From positions 1 through 38,038 of the forward strand of contig DUBO01000050.1 of assembly GCA_012960245.1 (NCBI GenBank): DNA of 38,038 bases, in the 5' to 3' direction. The translations under genes were made by a program, and so were the position numbers. How positions within the stretch are numbered: position 1 is the first letter of the stretch; each line of letters starts with the position of its first letter. Source of the DNA: Candidatus Binatota bacterium (GTDB lineage Bacteria; Desulfobacterota; Binatia; UBA1149). The notes beneath the pieces are model-generated. The model saw nothing but the letters and a program-made list of their open reading frames with translations. It had not been told where the DNA came from and ran no database searches. Shown here one piece after another: positions 31,349 through 38,038 of the stretch.

Positions 31349-32851
31349 ATGGCCCGCGCCGATAGAGCCGCACTGGACAAGCCACCACAGGATACTCGCT
31401 CCCCCGGGCCCGGCGACGCGGCTTCGACCGCACTCGTATTCCTGTTGTCGCTGCTCTTCCTGTTCAGCTTTGACCCCCTCTCGCGTCCACTGGGCCTGGA
31501 TCCCGCGACCTGGGATTACATGTCGGTAGAGGTCTCGCGCGGACTTGTACCCTACAGGGATATTTTTCTTCACAAGACGCCGTTGGCCGCACTGCTCGGG
31601 TCCACCGGAGCGCTGGCGGCAAGCGCCGTGGGCGCCCGGCCGGTGGCCGGGGTACACCTGCTGTACCTGCTGTTCGCGGCGGCAGCCCCTACTCTCCTTT
31701 TTGCTCTCATGGGCGGACGGCGGGCGCTGCTGGTGGCACTGTCGTCGGCCCTTTTCATGCTGTCGGCTGACCAGTGGGTAGTCGCCGCTGTGGAAGGGGC
31801 AAGGCCCAAGGTGCTAACCGTTGCCCTGGGCCTGGCCGCACTGCTCGCGAACCGCCGCGGTCGCCCGCTCGTTGCGGGTATAGCCGCCGGCGCTGCTACG
31901 TTGTGCTGGCAACCGGGCCTCTGTTTCTTTCTGGGTGCGGCCTTCGAACTCCGGCGGGCGCCGTCGTCTCTCCTGCGCTTGCTGGCTGGCACGGTTGCGC
32001 CGGTGGCCCTGTTGCTGGCCTGGTTGTGGCATCACGCTGCGCTGGCTGACTTCTTTGCACAGGCGGTGACGTTCAACTTTGACTACATAGCCTTTCACGC
32101 CAGTGCTCCCTCCCACAGCGTCGCCAGGGTGCTGCGCCAGCTGCTCGCTTGGAACGGGCCGGAGATGTTTTTGCTCGTGCCTGCTTTGCTGGCTCTGTTC
32201 GTTACTCGCCGCGACCTCTCCGTGTCGGGACTGGCAGTGGCCACCGCCGCCTACCTGGGCATGACGCTGGTGAGCTTCCAGGCCTGGCCGGATACGCTAC
32301 TGCTTATTCCCGGGATGGCCGCGCTGCTCGGCGCGGGCCTGCCGCGCTTGTGCTCCCGCCCCGCGATTGCCCACTTACGGTTTGCAGTGCCCCTGCTCGC
32401 CCTCGCGCTGGCCCTGACCCCCAGCCGCGATCGCCTGTCGCCCCCGCTTGACCTGGCCACGCAGCAGGCCAAATTCCAGCAACTGGCCGCCCATTTGCCC
32501 CCGGACGCACGCGTTATCGCCGTGGGTGTACCCGAGCTACTGCTCCACCTCGATCGCCGCAACGGCTGGAAGTGGCCTTACATGTGGTTCGGGGTCGACG
32601 CTTTCGCCGCAGAACAGTCGGGAGGAATGGACGCCCTGCTGGCCGATCTCGACAAGGACCCTCCGCGACTGATGGTAATAGGGCGACGCTGGCACGGGCC
32701 GTTACGCCGTGACTTTGACGCCTGGGCCGAGAGCCGATACAGCCAGCAAAGCGTGAGCATTTTTCCGCACACCAAGCGCCCCCTGCAGGTGTACCGGCCA
32801 CTGGACCCTTCACCGCCCGCGGCAAACCCGGCGGCGCCCAAGCGCCCGTAG
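31349..32851 (+). CDS. GT-C-fold membrane protein, probable glycosyltransferase
   Basis: A 500-residue polytopic protein with about 10 hydrophobic helices. It starts with a hydrophilic tail, then LVFLLSLLFLFSFDPLSRP. The first outside loop has LDPATWDYMSVEVSRGLVPYRDIFLHKTPLAALL, the Asp-x..Tyr / PYRD / HKTP pattern of ArnT-like and related GT-C polyprenyl-phosphate sugar transferases. No other GT39 motifs are obvious, and the C-terminal 90 residues form a soluble domain. Sugar and acceptor are unknown. The open frame extends to 30629 antisense to coaE; I chose the ATG at 31349, next to GGGG. A GTG at 31337 is an alternative. Confidence 0.75.
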   Translation: MARADRAALDKPPQDTRSPGPGDAASTALVFLLSLLFLFSFDPLSRPLGLDPATWDYMSVEVSRGLVPYRDIFLHKTPLAALLGSTGALAASAVGARPVAGVHLLYLLFAAAAPTLLFALMGGRRALLVALSSALFMLSADQWVVAAVEGARPKVLTVALGLAALLANRRGRPLVAGIAAGAATLCWQPGLCFFLGAAFELRRAPSSLLRLLAGTVAPVALLLAWLWHHAALADFFAQAVTFNFDYIAFHASAPSHSVARVLRQLLAWNGPEMFLLVPALLALFVTRRDLSVSGLAVATAAYLGMTLVSFQAWPDTLLLIPGMAALLGAGLPRLCSRPAIAHLRFAVPLLALALALTPSRDRLSPPLDLATQQAKFQQLAAHLPPDARVIAVGVPELLLHLDRRNGWKWPYMWFGVDAFAAEQSGGMDALLADLDKDPPRLMVIGRRWHGPLRRDFDAWAESRYSQQSVSIFPHTKRPLQVYRPLDPSPPAANPAAPKRP

Positions 32852-32858
32852 CAATGGC

Positions 32859-33659
32859 CTAGAAGTTATCCTTGAGCCTGCGCGTGGCAGCAAAGACGGC
32901 GACATCGTCAACCGCCGATTCTCCAGACAACGCAGTGATCGACGCGCGCAGCTCTTCGCTGTCTGACCTGAGGAAGGGGTTGGTGAGTTTCTCCTCCGCT
33001 ATCGTGCTCGGGACAGTAGGCAGGTCTTGAGCCCGCAGCGAGTCGACGTCGCGGGCTTTCTGCACAAGATGCTCATTGCCGGGCTCGAGGGTCAGCGCGA
33101 ACGCCAGGTTCGACTGGGTGTACTCGTGGCCAAAGTAGACCCTGGTCTCGTCGGGAAGGCTCGCGAGTCTTTCAAGCGATTCTTTCATCTGCGCGGCGTC
33201 GCCCTCGAACAGCCTGCCGCAGCCGGCTGCAAACAAGGTATCGCCGGTAAACACTGCCGCCTCATCGGCGAACCAGTACGCTATGTGGCCACGGGTGTGG
33301 GCAGGAATGAAAATGGCCTCACCACTTAATCCTAACGAGCCACCCGGTCGGCATAGCTCGAACTCCTGGCCGTCGTCGAGGGGGTCGGTGATTCCGGGAA
33401 TACGCTCGGCGTCGCCAGAGTAACCGAACACCCGCATAGAGCCGTCGGGCTGCATTGCCAGCAGGTCCATGTTTCCGCCCACGTGGTCGGGATGATGATG
33501 GGTCGACATTACGGCGACCAGGGTCACGCCCTCGCGCTCGGCCGCCTCGGCAACTGGTCCCGCGTCGGAAACATCAACAACGCCGGCCTCACCGCTCTGC
33601 TCGTCTATGACCAGGTAGGCATAATTATCGAAAAGCTGGGGGACGGGTACTACGCGCAC
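32859..33659 (-). CDS. gloB: Hydroxyacylglutathione hydrolase (glyoxalase II)
   Basis: A 266-residue glyoxalase II, which hydrolyses S-lactoylglutathione in methylglyoxal detoxification. Metal ligands are STHHHPDHVGG (His54, His56, Asp58, His59), His125 in HTRGHIAYW, Asp140 in FTGDTLFAAGCGRLFEG and His178 in YFGHEYTQSNLAFA. The last motif is a GloB hallmark. The C-terminal substrate domain is present (DLPTVPSTIAEEKLTNPFLR). A shift to another thiol is possible if the organism lacks glutathione. The GTG at 33659 lies 21 bases after the upstream exported-protein gene; no strong ribosome-binding site is seen. Confidence 0.9.
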   Translation of the reverse strand: MRVVPVPQLFDNYAYLVIDEQSGEAGVVDVSDAGPVAEAAEREGVTLVAVMSTHHHPDHVGGNMDLLAMQPDGSMRVFGYSGDAERIPGITDPLDDGQEFELCRPGGSLGLSGEAIFIPAHTRGHIAYWFADEAAVFTGDTLFAAGCGRLFEGDAAQMKESLERLASLPDETRVYFGHEYTQSNLAFALTLEPGNEHLVQKARDVDSLRAQDLPTVPSTIAEEKLTNPFLRSDSEELRASITALSGESAVDDVAVFAATRRLKDNF

Positions 33660-33680
33660 AGCAACAGTCGCTCTTCGCTC

Positions 33681-34217
33681 TTATTCTTCGGAGCTATCGT
33701 CGTCGAGGTCGTCCGGCTCCGGCGTATAGGGAATATCCATGTCCAACGTGTTGATGACGGCGCCTTCTTCATCGAAATGATCGGCATGACTGTGCATGAC
33801 CTGCAGCTCGTCGTCGTAGGTCAACACCTGCTTGTTCAAGCGACCCCCCTGGGGGCTGAACCGTTCTCGCTCCTTAAACCACATGAGCCCGCCTTCATCG
33901 AAGAAACCCGAAGAGCGTGCGACCATCTTGCCGTCTATCCAGGTGCGATACTCGAAGCTGTCGTCATCGCGCCGCTCCAGGCCCAGCATCAAACCACGGT
34001 TCACCGGCTCAAGTACCGGACCGTTAAAGCGGGCCACCCTGAGCCGTCCGTAGCGGTCGGGCAGAAAGGTGGGGCCACCCACGTAGTAAGTCATGCCCTC
34101 ACGCTTCTCGATGGCGGGCTGGGCTTCCGTTTCGATCGGATCGTCACTGGAACACGCGGGCTGCATCAGCGCTACAAAAAGGGTAGCGACGAGCGCCCCG
34201 GTTACTGGAATCTTCAC
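33681..34217 (-). CDS. Small exported protein, probable lipoprotein, unknown function
   Basis: A 178-residue protein with an N-terminal signal (hydrophobic 6-18) ending in MQPAC (Cys22). This is a lipobox-like site, but Gln at -3 is unusual, so lipidation is uncertain. The mature part has strand-rich repeats: YGRLRVARFNGPVLEPVNRG, DDSFEYRTWIDGKMV, GFFDEGGLMWFKERER and HADHFDEEGAVI. They faintly recall YwqK-type repeats; I do not claim membership. It ends in an acidic tail (PDDLDDDSSEE). The GTG at 34217 has a strong GGAGAGAGGA site and overlaps the stop of the coiled-coil gene (GTGA). Confidence 0.65.
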   Translation of the reverse strand: MKIPVTGALVATLFVALMQPACSSDDPIETEAQPAIEKREGMTYYVGGPTFLPDRYGRLRVARFNGPVLEPVNRGLMLGLERRDDDSFEYRTWIDGKMVARSSGFFDEGGLMWFKERERFSPQGGRLNKQVLTYDDELQVMHSHADHFDEEGAVINTLDMDIPYTPEPDDLDDDSSEE

Positions 34218-35197
34218 AGTGTCCTCTCTCCTACCATGATGCTGGCTGGTTCAGTCCGCCGCAGCGGCCTCGGCGTGGCGGCCTGCTTGCCGATGGCGCT
34301 GGCCAATCGGCCGTCCACCACGGCAACGTGCCTCGACAGCGCGTCCAGGCGGCCGGTCTTGATGCGCGCCTCGCGAGACACCTCGGCGGTTCTTGCCTCC
34401 AGCCGGCTGAGCCGCTCACGCACAAGGTCCAGGCTCTCGGCGACACGATGCGCCCCGTTGCTTTGTATCTTGCGAAAATCGCCCAGGCGCGAATCGAGTT
34501 CATCCACGCGACTGGCCACCTGCCCGTCTTTGGCCTCCGTCTCGCCGGCTACCCGGCTGACCGTAGAGAGCCTCTCCATTCGAGCGTCAAGTTGTTCGAG
34601 TCTCGCACGCTGAGCACTGGTGTCGCGCAGAAGACGGGTGACGTGGTCATCGCGCGACTGCACGAGTTCACGAAAACCGTCGCTGTCTTTCTGCCTGCGA
34701 TCCTGCACGGCGCAGCTTCTTCCCTGCACCCTTGCCAGGCCGTCAACCGCCGACTCAAATCTCGCTGCGCGCGCCCTGAGCTGCCCGAGAATACCGGCGG
34801 TGGCAAGCTCGCGCTCCCTGAGCTCGCTTACCTGCCCGCCCAGGTCGCCGAGCTCCCGGCTCAGCTCCTCCAGCGAATCACGGTCGGCCAGTCCCAGCAG
34901 GGCCACCAGGCCCGCGCGGCCCAGATCACCAGCCGAAGCCTTCGATCTCCCCTCGGCGCTGCCCGACAGCAGGCCCCTCAGGCTGGCCACGGCCGCCGTG
35001 GATACCCCGGCGCCCAGGAGCCCGAGGCCCGGTAGATTGAGCCCAGGGATATTGAGGCCGGGGATATTCAGCCCCCGCTTGCCTGTAGTCGCCTTGCCCA
35101 TGAGCATTGCGGCTTCCCGCTCAAAGCTTCGCAGTGCGTCCAGGAAACTCGTTACTGATTTCATAAAACTCGTAGAACTGGTGCCGTAATCGGCCAT
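34214..35197 (-). CDS. Coiled-coil protein with GLNIP repeats, unknown function
   Basis: A 327-residue protein with no signal peptide. Residues 10-35 form an amphipathic helix (MKSVTSFLDALRSFEREAAML). Residues 42-56 are three tandem copies of GLN[I/L]P followed by GLGLLGAG, and residues 60-105 are small and hydrophobic. From about 105 to 300 it is a long coiled coil rich in Arg, Glu and Leu (SLEELSRELGDLGGQVSELRERE, VDELDSRLGDFRK, ESLDLVRERLSRLEART). The architecture suggests a structural or membrane-sculpting protein; I recognise no family. The ATG at 35197 has a GAGGAGG site. It overlaps the next gene by 4 bases. Confidence 0.72.
   Translation of the reverse strand: MADYGTSSTSFMKSVTSFLDALRSFEREAAMLMGKATTGKRGLNIPGLNIPGLNLPGLGLLGAGVSTAAVASLRGLLSGSAEGRSKASAGDLGRAGLVALLGLADRDSLEELSRELGDLGGQVSELRERELATAGILGQLRARAARFESAVDGLARVQGRSCAVQDRRQKDSDGFRELVQSRDDHVTRLLRDTSAQRARLEQLDARMERLSTVSRVAGETEAKDGQVASRVDELDSRLGDFRKIQSNGAHRVAESLDLVRERLSRLEARTAEVSREARIKTGRLDALSRHVAVVDGRLASAIGKQAATPRPLRRTEPASIMVGERTL
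35030..35074 (-). repeat. Three tandem 15-base units encoding GLN[I/L]P
   Basis: Three 15-base units in the coiled-coil gene encode Gly-Leu-Asn-Ile/Leu-Pro. The DNA copies differ at several bases, so the protein repeat seems to be kept by selection and is not a fresh duplication. Confidence 0.8.
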
Positions 35198-35300
35198 TCG
35201 CCTGCCGCCTCCTCATCTCTCCACTCACAACCACTACCAGTCCCTCGACCAGCCGGCACCCGCCAAAAGCGCGAGTCCATCGGTCAAGGATACTATCGAA

Positions 35301-35315
35301 TGCCCCCGGGGGGCA
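35301..35315. promoter_or_regulatory. TGCCCCC-G-GGGGGCA dyad upstream of the coiled-coil operon
   Basis: A perfect 7-bp inverted repeat with a 1-base centre. On the minus strand TAGTAT lies a few bases further down (about 35290) and TTTGCC overlaps the far side of the dyad, so the dyad would sit between a -35 and a -10. The rest of 35198-35415 holds no gene I can support. Confidence 0.35.
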
Positions 35316-35376
35316 AACACCACGGCACAATATTTTCAGGCAACGCCCCAAACGTGCCCGCTACTGCACAGCCCCC

Positions 35377-35411
35377 GGTCCCCCGCGGGCTTGCGGATCA
35401 GCCCGGGGACC
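35377..35411 (-). terminator. Strong hairpin after the M20 peptidase gene
   Basis: GGTCCCC-CGC-GGGC, a 10-base loop and GCCCGGGGACC make an 11-bp stem with a 3-base bulge, starting 5 bases after the peptidase stop. No T-run follows. Confidence 0.5.
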
Positions 35412-35415
35412 GTCG

Positions 35416-36915
35416 TCAGCCGCCGAGTTCGAGCAACAGGTCTACCATGCGCCCAACAGCATCCTGCAACGACGATACCGAAACGCGCTCGTCGGGGCCG
35501 TGCAAGGTTGAACGTTCCTCGGGCGAAGTTTCCAATGGCACCATGCCGTAGGCGTGGATACCCTTCTCCCGAAAATAGTGACTGTCGGTAAAACCACCCA
35601 GCAAGGCCGGCAGCACTATCGCTCGCTCGTCCATTGCGGCGGCCACCCGTTCGACCGCCTCGGTCAACTCGTTGTTCATCGGCGACTGGGTCGACGCGAA
35701 ACTAAGGATGGGTTCTATCCGGACGTTTGGCCCACCGACCAACTGGCGAAGCTCTGACAGAAACGAAACGCAGTCGTGGCCGGGCAGCAGGCGGCTGTCT
35801 ACCTGGGCGGTCGCGGTCGCCGGGATGATATTGGTTTTGGCCGAACCCTCGAGCATCGTGGGCGCCACGGTGTCGGTCACCAGCGCGGCCGCGGCCGGAT
35901 CGGCCATGAACCAGTCCCTGAATTCGGCTGACTCCAGGGAGCGTTCCAGCTGGCGATACTGCCGGGCGTGCTCTTCGTCCAAGGCCGCGTAGGCCGCGTA
36001 ATAACCGGCCACCACCGGGACGACCTCGATCTTTTTCTCACGCGCAGTAAGCTTGGCCAGCGCGTCTACCAGCCTCGTAACCGCCGTCTCGGCGGCTGGT
36101 CGCGAACCGTGGCCGGGCTCGCCGGTGGCTATCACGCGAAACCAGCACGGGTTCTTTTCGGCCACGCCGAGCTTGAACACCAGCGGTTTGCCCGGGTCGC
36201 GGTGAACGAACCCACCCTCGTTGAGCACGAACTCGGCATCGCCGAGCAGGTCGTAATGGTTATCAAGCATCCAAGCGGCACCCAGGCGACCGCCCGTTTC
36301 CTCGTCCGCCGTAGCCAGAAAAATAATATCCCGCGACAGGGTTGTCCCCGACTCCTTCAGGGCCAGCATAGCGAGCAACTGGATGGTGGTAATGCCCTTG
36401 CAGTCGAGCACGCCGCGCCCGTAAAGCGACCCGTCCTTGACGACGGCCTCGAAGGGCGGAACGCTCCACTGCTCAGGATCAGCCGGAACCACGTCGATGT
36501 GGCTCAACAGGATTACCGGCCGCCGGCTGCCGTCGCCTCGCAAGCGCGCGTAGACGTTTCCCCTGCCGGGACGCGACTCGAACACGCGCGCGTTTATGCC
36601 CGACTCTTCAAGTACCGACGCGAGAAAGTGTGCGCCACGCGACTCGTTGCCCGGTGGATTTACGGTGTCGATGCGTACGTAGCGCGACAGCAGTTCGACC
36701 GCGCGGCTGCTGGCCCGGTCCGTTGCCGCCTGGCGGAGGGCCTGGACACCCACCTTGGAACCAACCGTGGCCGCGACTTCTTCGATACCGGTGCGAGCGG
36801 CCGGGGACCCCTGGGCCATCGCCGGGGCTGACAACAGCGCAGCTGCCAACACAGCAGCTGACAACACCAGCAGGCTGTTGAACAAGGACGGGGCAAAGCT
36901 GTTAATCCTACTCAT
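35416..36915 (-). CDS. Exported M20-family metallopeptidase
   Basis: A 499-residue peptidase with a signal peptide (LLVLSAAVLAAALLSAPAMA-QG), so it acts in the periplasm or outside. The M20 dizinc set is complete: LLSHIDVVP (His and the first Asp), GRGVLDCKG (bridging Asp), TADEETGG (catalytic Glu and metal Glu), and EPGHGSRPA for the dimerisation-domain His. The layout is like carboxypeptidase-S or succinyl-diaminopimelate-type enzymes, but the C-terminal FTDSHYFREKGI form fits M20 amino-acylases and dipeptidases. The substrate is a peptide or N-acyl amino acid. The ATG at 36915 is used; a GTG at 36921 is only 5 bases after TATCAT. Confidence 0.9.
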   Translation of the reverse strand: MSRINSFAPSLFNSLLVLSAAVLAAALLSAPAMAQGSPAARTGIEEVAATVGSKVGVQALRQAATDRASSRAVELLSRYVRIDTVNPPGNESRGAHFLASVLEESGINARVFESRPGRGNVYARLRGDGSRRPVILLSHIDVVPADPEQWSVPPFEAVVKDGSLYGRGVLDCKGITTIQLLAMLALKESGTTLSRDIIFLATADEETGGRLGAAWMLDNHYDLLGDAEFVLNEGGFVHRDPGKPLVFKLGVAEKNPCWFRVIATGEPGHGSRPAAETAVTRLVDALAKLTAREKKIEVVPVVAGYYAAYAALDEEHARQYRQLERSLESAEFRDWFMADPAAAALVTDTVAPTMLEGSAKTNIIPATATAQVDSRLLPGHDCVSFLSELRQLVGGPNVRIEPILSFASTQSPMNNELTEAVERVAAAMDERAIVLPALLGGFTDSHYFREKGIHAYGMVPLETSPEERSTLHGPDERVSVSSLQDAVGRMVDLLLELGG

Positions 36916-36926
36916 AGCCACCGTGC

Positions 36927-36955
36927 ATGATACGGGCTGTTGCCTGCTTGCGCCA
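36927..36955 (-). promoter_or_regulatory. Candidate promoter of the M20 peptidase gene
   Basis: On the minus strand TGGCGC (36955-36950), 17 bases and TATCAT (36932-36927). The -10 ends 5 bases before a GTG and 11 before the ATG. The TGGCGY element matches the one before the thioredoxin-like gene. Confidence 0.35.
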
Positions 36956-36996
36956 GAGGGCGTGCCTGTCCCCGCGAATAAAGGGCGGTGCTGCTT

Positions 36997-37869
36997 TCAG
37001 AGCCCGAAGGCCAGCACCAGGGGGATGGCGACCAGTGACACCAAGGTGCTCACAAAAACGGTAGCCGCTACCTCGCTAGCGCCGTCGCCATACTTCTGGG
37101 CAAAAACAAAGTTTATTACAGCTGACGGCATTACCGACAGCAGCATGACCACGCTGCGGGTCACCCCGTCCACGCCGGTGACCCAGACAAAGAGCAACGC
37201 TACGAGGTAGCCACCGCCCATACGCGAAACAGTGGCCAGCAGTGGCCCTTTCAGCGAGGGTAAGGGCTGCTGCTGCAAACGCGCGCCGAGAGCCAGCAGC
37301 ATAAGCGGAATCGCGAGATCGCCCAGCAGTGCGACCGACCTCTGCACCGGCTCGGGCAGCTCGATGCCGGTCCAGCCCACCGCCAGTCCAGCAACAGCCG
37401 CGTAAATATACGGGAGGCGAAAAACTTCGCCCGGGCGCTTGCCGCCGGCGACGTAGACACCGAGCGAACTCATCAGAACCGACATCGTCGCGAACACTAT
37501 CACCCCGCGCACCAGCCCTTCGTCGCCGAACGCGAACAGGCACAGGGGCAGCAGCATGTTGCCGGCGTTCATGAACATGGCCGGCAGAAGGTAGGGGCCC
37601 GGCCGGCTGCCCGAGGCGGCGAACAACAGCCTGGCCACCAACGCCGTGCCGCCGACCAGGAACAGGCAGGCGGCAACCAGCATGCCCGTCTCGGCCGCGT
37701 GAACTGTACCGCGCGATAGAGATGAGAACACCAGGCAGGGCGCGCCAACGTACATGACCACCTCGGTGAGCGTGTCTATCGACAGCCTGCGCCAGTGAGC
37801 CAGCCCCCACCCCACGCCGGCAAGCATAAAGACCGGCGCTACCGTCCTCAGTACTTCGGCACTCTCCAC
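36997..37869 (-). CDS. AEC-family (auxin efflux carrier-like) transporter
   Basis: A 290-residue membrane protein with about 10 helices in two inverted halves, the AEC/bile-acid-sodium-symporter fold. Conserved stretches are VAPVFMLAGVGWGLAHWRRL, YVGAPCLVFSSL, PAMFMNAGNMLLPLCLFAFG and MPSAVINFVFAQKYG. The unwound-helix regions NAGNMLLP and PSAVINFV are where substrates bind in known members. Bacterial AEC proteins move malate, auxin-like acids and other small acids; the substrate here is unknown. The GTG at 37869 follows AAAGGTG and shares one base with the rlmE stop (TAGTG), so the two are coupled. Confidence 0.9.
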   Translation of the reverse strand: MESAEVLRTVAPVFMLAGVGWGLAHWRRLSIDTLTEVVMYVGAPCLVFSSLSRGTVHAAETGMLVAACLFLVGGTALVARLLFAASGSRPGPYLLPAMFMNAGNMLLPLCLFAFGDEGLVRGVIVFATMSVLMSSLGVYVAGGKRPGEVFRLPYIYAAVAGLAVGWTGIELPEPVQRSVALLGDLAIPLMLLALGARLQQQPLPSLKGPLLATVSRMGGGYLVALLFVWVTGVDGVTRSVVMLLSVMPSAVINFVFAQKYGDGASEVAATVFVSTLVSLVAIPLVLAFGL

Positions 37870-38038
37870 TACTGCACCTTTGTATCCCCGCCTTTATCAG
37901 CGGCCGTCCCGGCGCCAGGTAGCGCGGCCTCGGGGTGCTTTCGATACCCGCGCGCCACCAGGTAAATCTCGCGCGAACCCTTCCTCGTAGTGGGCGGCTT
38001 GAAGCGCGCCACCTTGTCAAAATCCGCGCGTAGACCGG
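37869..38038 (-). CDS. rlmE: 23S rRNA 2'-O-ribose methyltransferase RlmE, C-terminus (partial)
   Basis: This is the last 55 residues of a frame that enters from the window edge on the minus strand and ends with TAG at 37871-37869. The text LRADFDKVARFKPPTTRKGS then REIYLVARGY matches the end of RlmE/FtsJ, whose catalytic Lys-Asp-Lys-Glu set ends with the Glu of SREIYLVA. The enzyme methylates U2552 of 23S rRNA using S-adenosylmethionine. The 23-residue tail after ARGY is rich in Ala and Gly and has no homologue that I know. The rest of the gene lies beyond the window. Confidence 0.82.
   Translation of the reverse strand, partial: GLRADFDKVARFKPPTTRKGSREIYLVARGYRKHPEAALPGAGTAADKGGDTKVQ

Noticed and set aside
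33483-34613. 376-codon plus-strand frame across gloB and the exported protein gene
   Set aside because: It is antisense to two well-supported genes, one with a full metal site.
35121-35351. 76-codon minus-strand frame upstream of the coiled-coil gene
   Set aside because: It overlaps the start of the well-supported coiled-coil gene in another frame and has no ribosome-binding site or motif.
37076-38020. 314-codon minus-strand frame over the AEC gene
   Set aside because: It is in a shifted frame relative to both the AEC and rlmE frames, which carry the family motifs.
1-38038. CRISPR arrays, tRNA or rRNA genes, IS elements, prophage
   Set aside because: I saw no regular spaced repeats, cloverleaf-like intergenic sequence, transposase text or phage structural genes; the spaces between genes are all short.

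Overview
The window is a high-GC, densely coded stretch of a Gram-negative chromosome. Evidence for the cell type: lipobox lipoproteins, Sec signal peptides, ExbB/ExbD motors and a TonB-type membrane anchor. The mix of an F420-type luciferase-like oxidoreductase, a subfamily-II haloalkane dehalogenase and an archaeal/fungal-type aspartate-semialdehyde dehydrogenase suggests an uncultured, probably marine or soil, deltaproteobacterium-like lineage (Myxococcota/Desulfobacterota/Binatota are guesses). The sequence alone does not fix the phylum. There are no rRNA, tRNA, CRISPR, IS or phage genes, and no gene-free stretch over about 220 bases.

Layout. 1-1915 (+): the end of a haloalkane dehalogenase, a Gfo/Idh/MocA oxidoreductase and a Nudix hydrolase. 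1968-4180 (-): a family 2 glycosyltransferase, then an AHL-lactonase-like lipoprotein downstream of a DUF3024-like gene. 4360-7927 (+): asd, a non-canonical NRAMP-like transporter and a YiiX-type permuted papain. 8006-8473 (-): a thioredoxin-fold protein. 8587-11753 (+): a GT39 glycosyltransferase overlapping mgtE. 17204-11781 (-): a ferredoxin/zinc-ribbon fusion, a DnaQ/UvrC-type fusion, a ClC-CBS channel and a YdjC/HpnK-like protein with a broken metal site. 17329-22228 (+): a five-gene operon of TonB-anchored vWA protein, ExbB, ExbD, ExbD and a TPR protein. 25842-22257 (-): Smr, beta-propeller, CDP-alcohol phosphatidyltransferase and lipoprotein, the last three joined by ATGA overlaps. 25942-26892 (+): a luciferase-like oxidoreductase. 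27813-26917 (-): a LysR regulator. 28019-29122 (+): ddl, overlapping tail-to-tail with an acyl-CoA synthetase. 31297-29100 (-): coaE followed by that synthetase. 31349-32851 (+): a GT-C membrane protein. 35197-32859 (-): a coiled-coil protein, a small exported protein and gloB. 36915-35416 (-): an M20 peptidase. 38038-36997 (-): the end of rlmE and an AEC transporter.

The most interesting unit is 17329-22228. Its first protein carries the Ser-His-Leu-Ser/Thr spacing of the TonB transmembrane helix, but has a von Willebrand A domain where TonB has its C-terminal domain. It is followed by an ExbB, two different ExbDs and an exported TPR protein. I infer a proton-motive-force-driven periplasmic machine in which a vWA protein replaces TonB/TolA. 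Several other genes have lost signature residues of their families: GIY-YIG-like, YdjC, NRAMP and ClC. At least six genes have a -10-like hexamer only 5-8 bases before the start codon and no Shine-Dalgarno, which points to frequent leaderless transcripts.
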